The notes beneath the pieces were generated by a model. That model was not told where the DNA came from. It saw only the letters and a program-made list of their open reading frames with translations, and did no database searches. Positions 62,976-64,000 of a stretch of DNA of 64,000 bases are shown one piece after another. Source of the DNA: Planctomycetota bacterium (lineage in GTDB: Bacteria > Planctomycetota > UBA1135); the NCBI GenBank assembly GCA_024275135.1, contig JAJRZS010000018.1:1-64000 (forward strand), read 5' to 3'. Both the position numbers and the translations under genes were made by a program. Positions within the stretch are counted from its first letter, which is position 1, and each line of letters opens with the position of its first letter.

Positions 62976-64000
62976 GGCAGGATTTCGGCAATGCGAATGT
63001 TACGAAAGCGCACCGGCGAAGTGTCGTCATGGTTTTGCAAACCGATGTAGCCATGGTGGCCACGCTTGCCCTCAAACTCGTTGACCAGCACCTCATTGAC
63101 AAAAACTTGGTAATGCTGACCGTTTACCCGTAGACGGTAGTGGTTCCACTGCCCTGGCTCCAAGGTAGGCACCGAAGTGGATGCTTGGAAACTGTAAATT
63201 GATCCAGTGTTATGCGTAGCGTCTCCTACATCACAGATTTGGATTTCATAGCCATGGTGAACAGCAACCCATGGATCGTCACCTGGATTGGGGAAGCGAA
63301 CAAACACACCGGAATTGTTCTCCTTCCTCTCCACCTTCCACTCCAAGTCCAATTGGAAATCTTTGTATTGACGTTGGCGATACCAAAGCAGCCCCATTCC
63401 TCCCGTCGTTTTCAGCACGTCCCCATCCACCACAAAAGCTCCTGGCCCACTCATAGCCCAACCTTGGGTTAAGGGATCGCCCTGGGCCCACAAAACTTGG
63501 ACCGGCCCCAATTCAGACTGCGACGGCAACCCCCGCCATTGCATCTTGGAAAAATGAAGCTCCGTCTCAGGAGCAATTGCGCGCAGCTGCACATGACCAT
63601 CCGCCCAGGACTGATCCAAGACCACCTCTTGCACTAGAATCTGGTTGAGCCATAACCAAAGATGGGTTTGCGGCCCTTGCTGGCGGCTTCGTAAGCGCCA
63701 GGTGAACGGGATTTCTGGTTGCAAAAACTGCGTGCGCAGTAAGTGAGTACCAATCGATCCTGTGCGCGCTTTACCAGCCACGGTGTGGTTGAGTGCGATG
63801 CTCCAGGCCGGGCCTGCGCCGTCCTGGCTAATAAAATCCAAACTAGCCACCCCACCATCGGACAAAACAGCTTGCCCCTGCAATTCAAAATTGGTTCCGA
63901 GCTCCTGGTCGAATGCAAAATCTTGCCAAGCCAAATCGTCCGCATCAGCAGGGACCTCTTGTCCAGCAGAAGTCAAGGCTCTGACCCGGATATCTCCAAT
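62972..64000 (-). CDS. DUF1080 (3-keto-disaccharide hydrolase-like) protein, N terminus cut by the window edge
   Basis: The last 342 residues are present; the frame is still open at base 64000. The C-terminal half (from about GPVQVLWAQGDPLTQGW) is a DUF1080 beta-sandwich: GGMGLLWYRQRQYKDFQLDLEWK, NSGVFVRFPNPGDDPW, YEIQICDVG and FVNEVLVNEFEG. The upstream half is another beta-rich domain (LDFISQDGAG, FTWRLRSRQQGP), perhaps carbohydrate-binding. The family includes 3-keto-glycoside hydrolases, which fits the neighbouring dehydrogenase. The TTG at 63976 is not a convincing start. Confidence 0.87.
   Translation of the reverse strand: MGDIRVRALTSAGQEVPADADDLAWQDFAFDQELGTNFELQGQAVLSDGGVASLDFISQDGAGPAWSIALNHTVAGKARTGSIGTHLLRTQFLQPEIPFTWRLRSRQQGPQTHLWLWLNQILVQEVVLDQSWADGHVQLRAIAPETELHFSKMQWRGLPSQSELGPVQVLWAQGDPLTQGWAMSGPGAFVVDGDVLKTTGGMGLLWYRQRQYKDFQLDLEWKVERKENNSGVFVRFPNPGDDPWVAVHHGYEIQICDVGDATHNTGSIYSFQASTSVPTLEPGQWNHYRLRVNGQHYQVFVNEVLVNEFEGKRGHHGYIGLQNHDDTSPVRFRNIRIAEILP

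Overview
The window is a gene-dense stretch of a bacterial chromosome. No gap between genes exceeds 300 bases; the longest is the 189 bases at 51263-51451. There are no insertion sequences, prophage genes, CRISPR arrays or rRNAs. The gene content suggests Planctomycetota or a closely similar lineage. This rests on a DUF1080 / Gfo-Idh-MocA / nucleoside-permease-like transporter cluster, very long secreted lipoproteins, a menaquinone-type methyltransferase, paired SPFH proteins and a selenocysteine system. The assignment is inferred from gene content only. Many neighbours are coupled by ATGA or TGATG stop/start overlaps, and these were used to fix start codons.

Left part (107-13517): a minus-strand SOS-type cassette reads lexA, a small LexA/UmuD-fold protein without catalytic Ser or Lys, a Y-family polymerase (dinB), error-prone dnaE2 and a small monooxygenase-fold protein. 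Facing it across a 78-base promoter region with overlapping dyads are two coupled DUF3857/transglutaminase-like TPR proteins. The first has an intact Cys-His-Asp triad and the second does not.

Selenocysteine region (13514-27688): selD, tRNA-Sec (selC) and a glutamate-cysteine ligase gene lie in one direction. selD itself contains an in-frame UGA at codon 16, at the position of its catalytic Cys, so SelD is a selenoprotein. selA lies 11 kb away and overlaps a small Cys-rich secreted protein that heads a CzcCBA-type metal efflux operon. A hybrid histidine kinase and a secreted serine hydrolase lie between. selB is not in the window.

Middle (27704-51262): recJ, a VTT membrane protein, polA and a CBS-domain cation/proton antiporter are co-directional. 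They are followed by two SPFH proteins, an endonuclease/exonuclease/phosphatase-family protein, miaA and a pair of M16 peptidases, one interrupted by an amber codon. Next comes a six-gene coupled operon, menG-CPBP-ubiX-ubiA-holA-mutL, joining menaquinone synthesis to replication and mismatch repair. A beta-propeller lipoprotein gene with its own terminator lies upstream of it.

Right part (51452-64000): ruvB-spoIID-tgt form an operon preceded by three tandem palindromes. Then come cstA, an SH3-domain protein and a PhoD-like phosphatase on the minus strand, rmuC on the plus strand, and a sugar/3-keto-glycoside cluster (DUF1080, permease, Gfo/Idh/MocA) that runs off the right edge.
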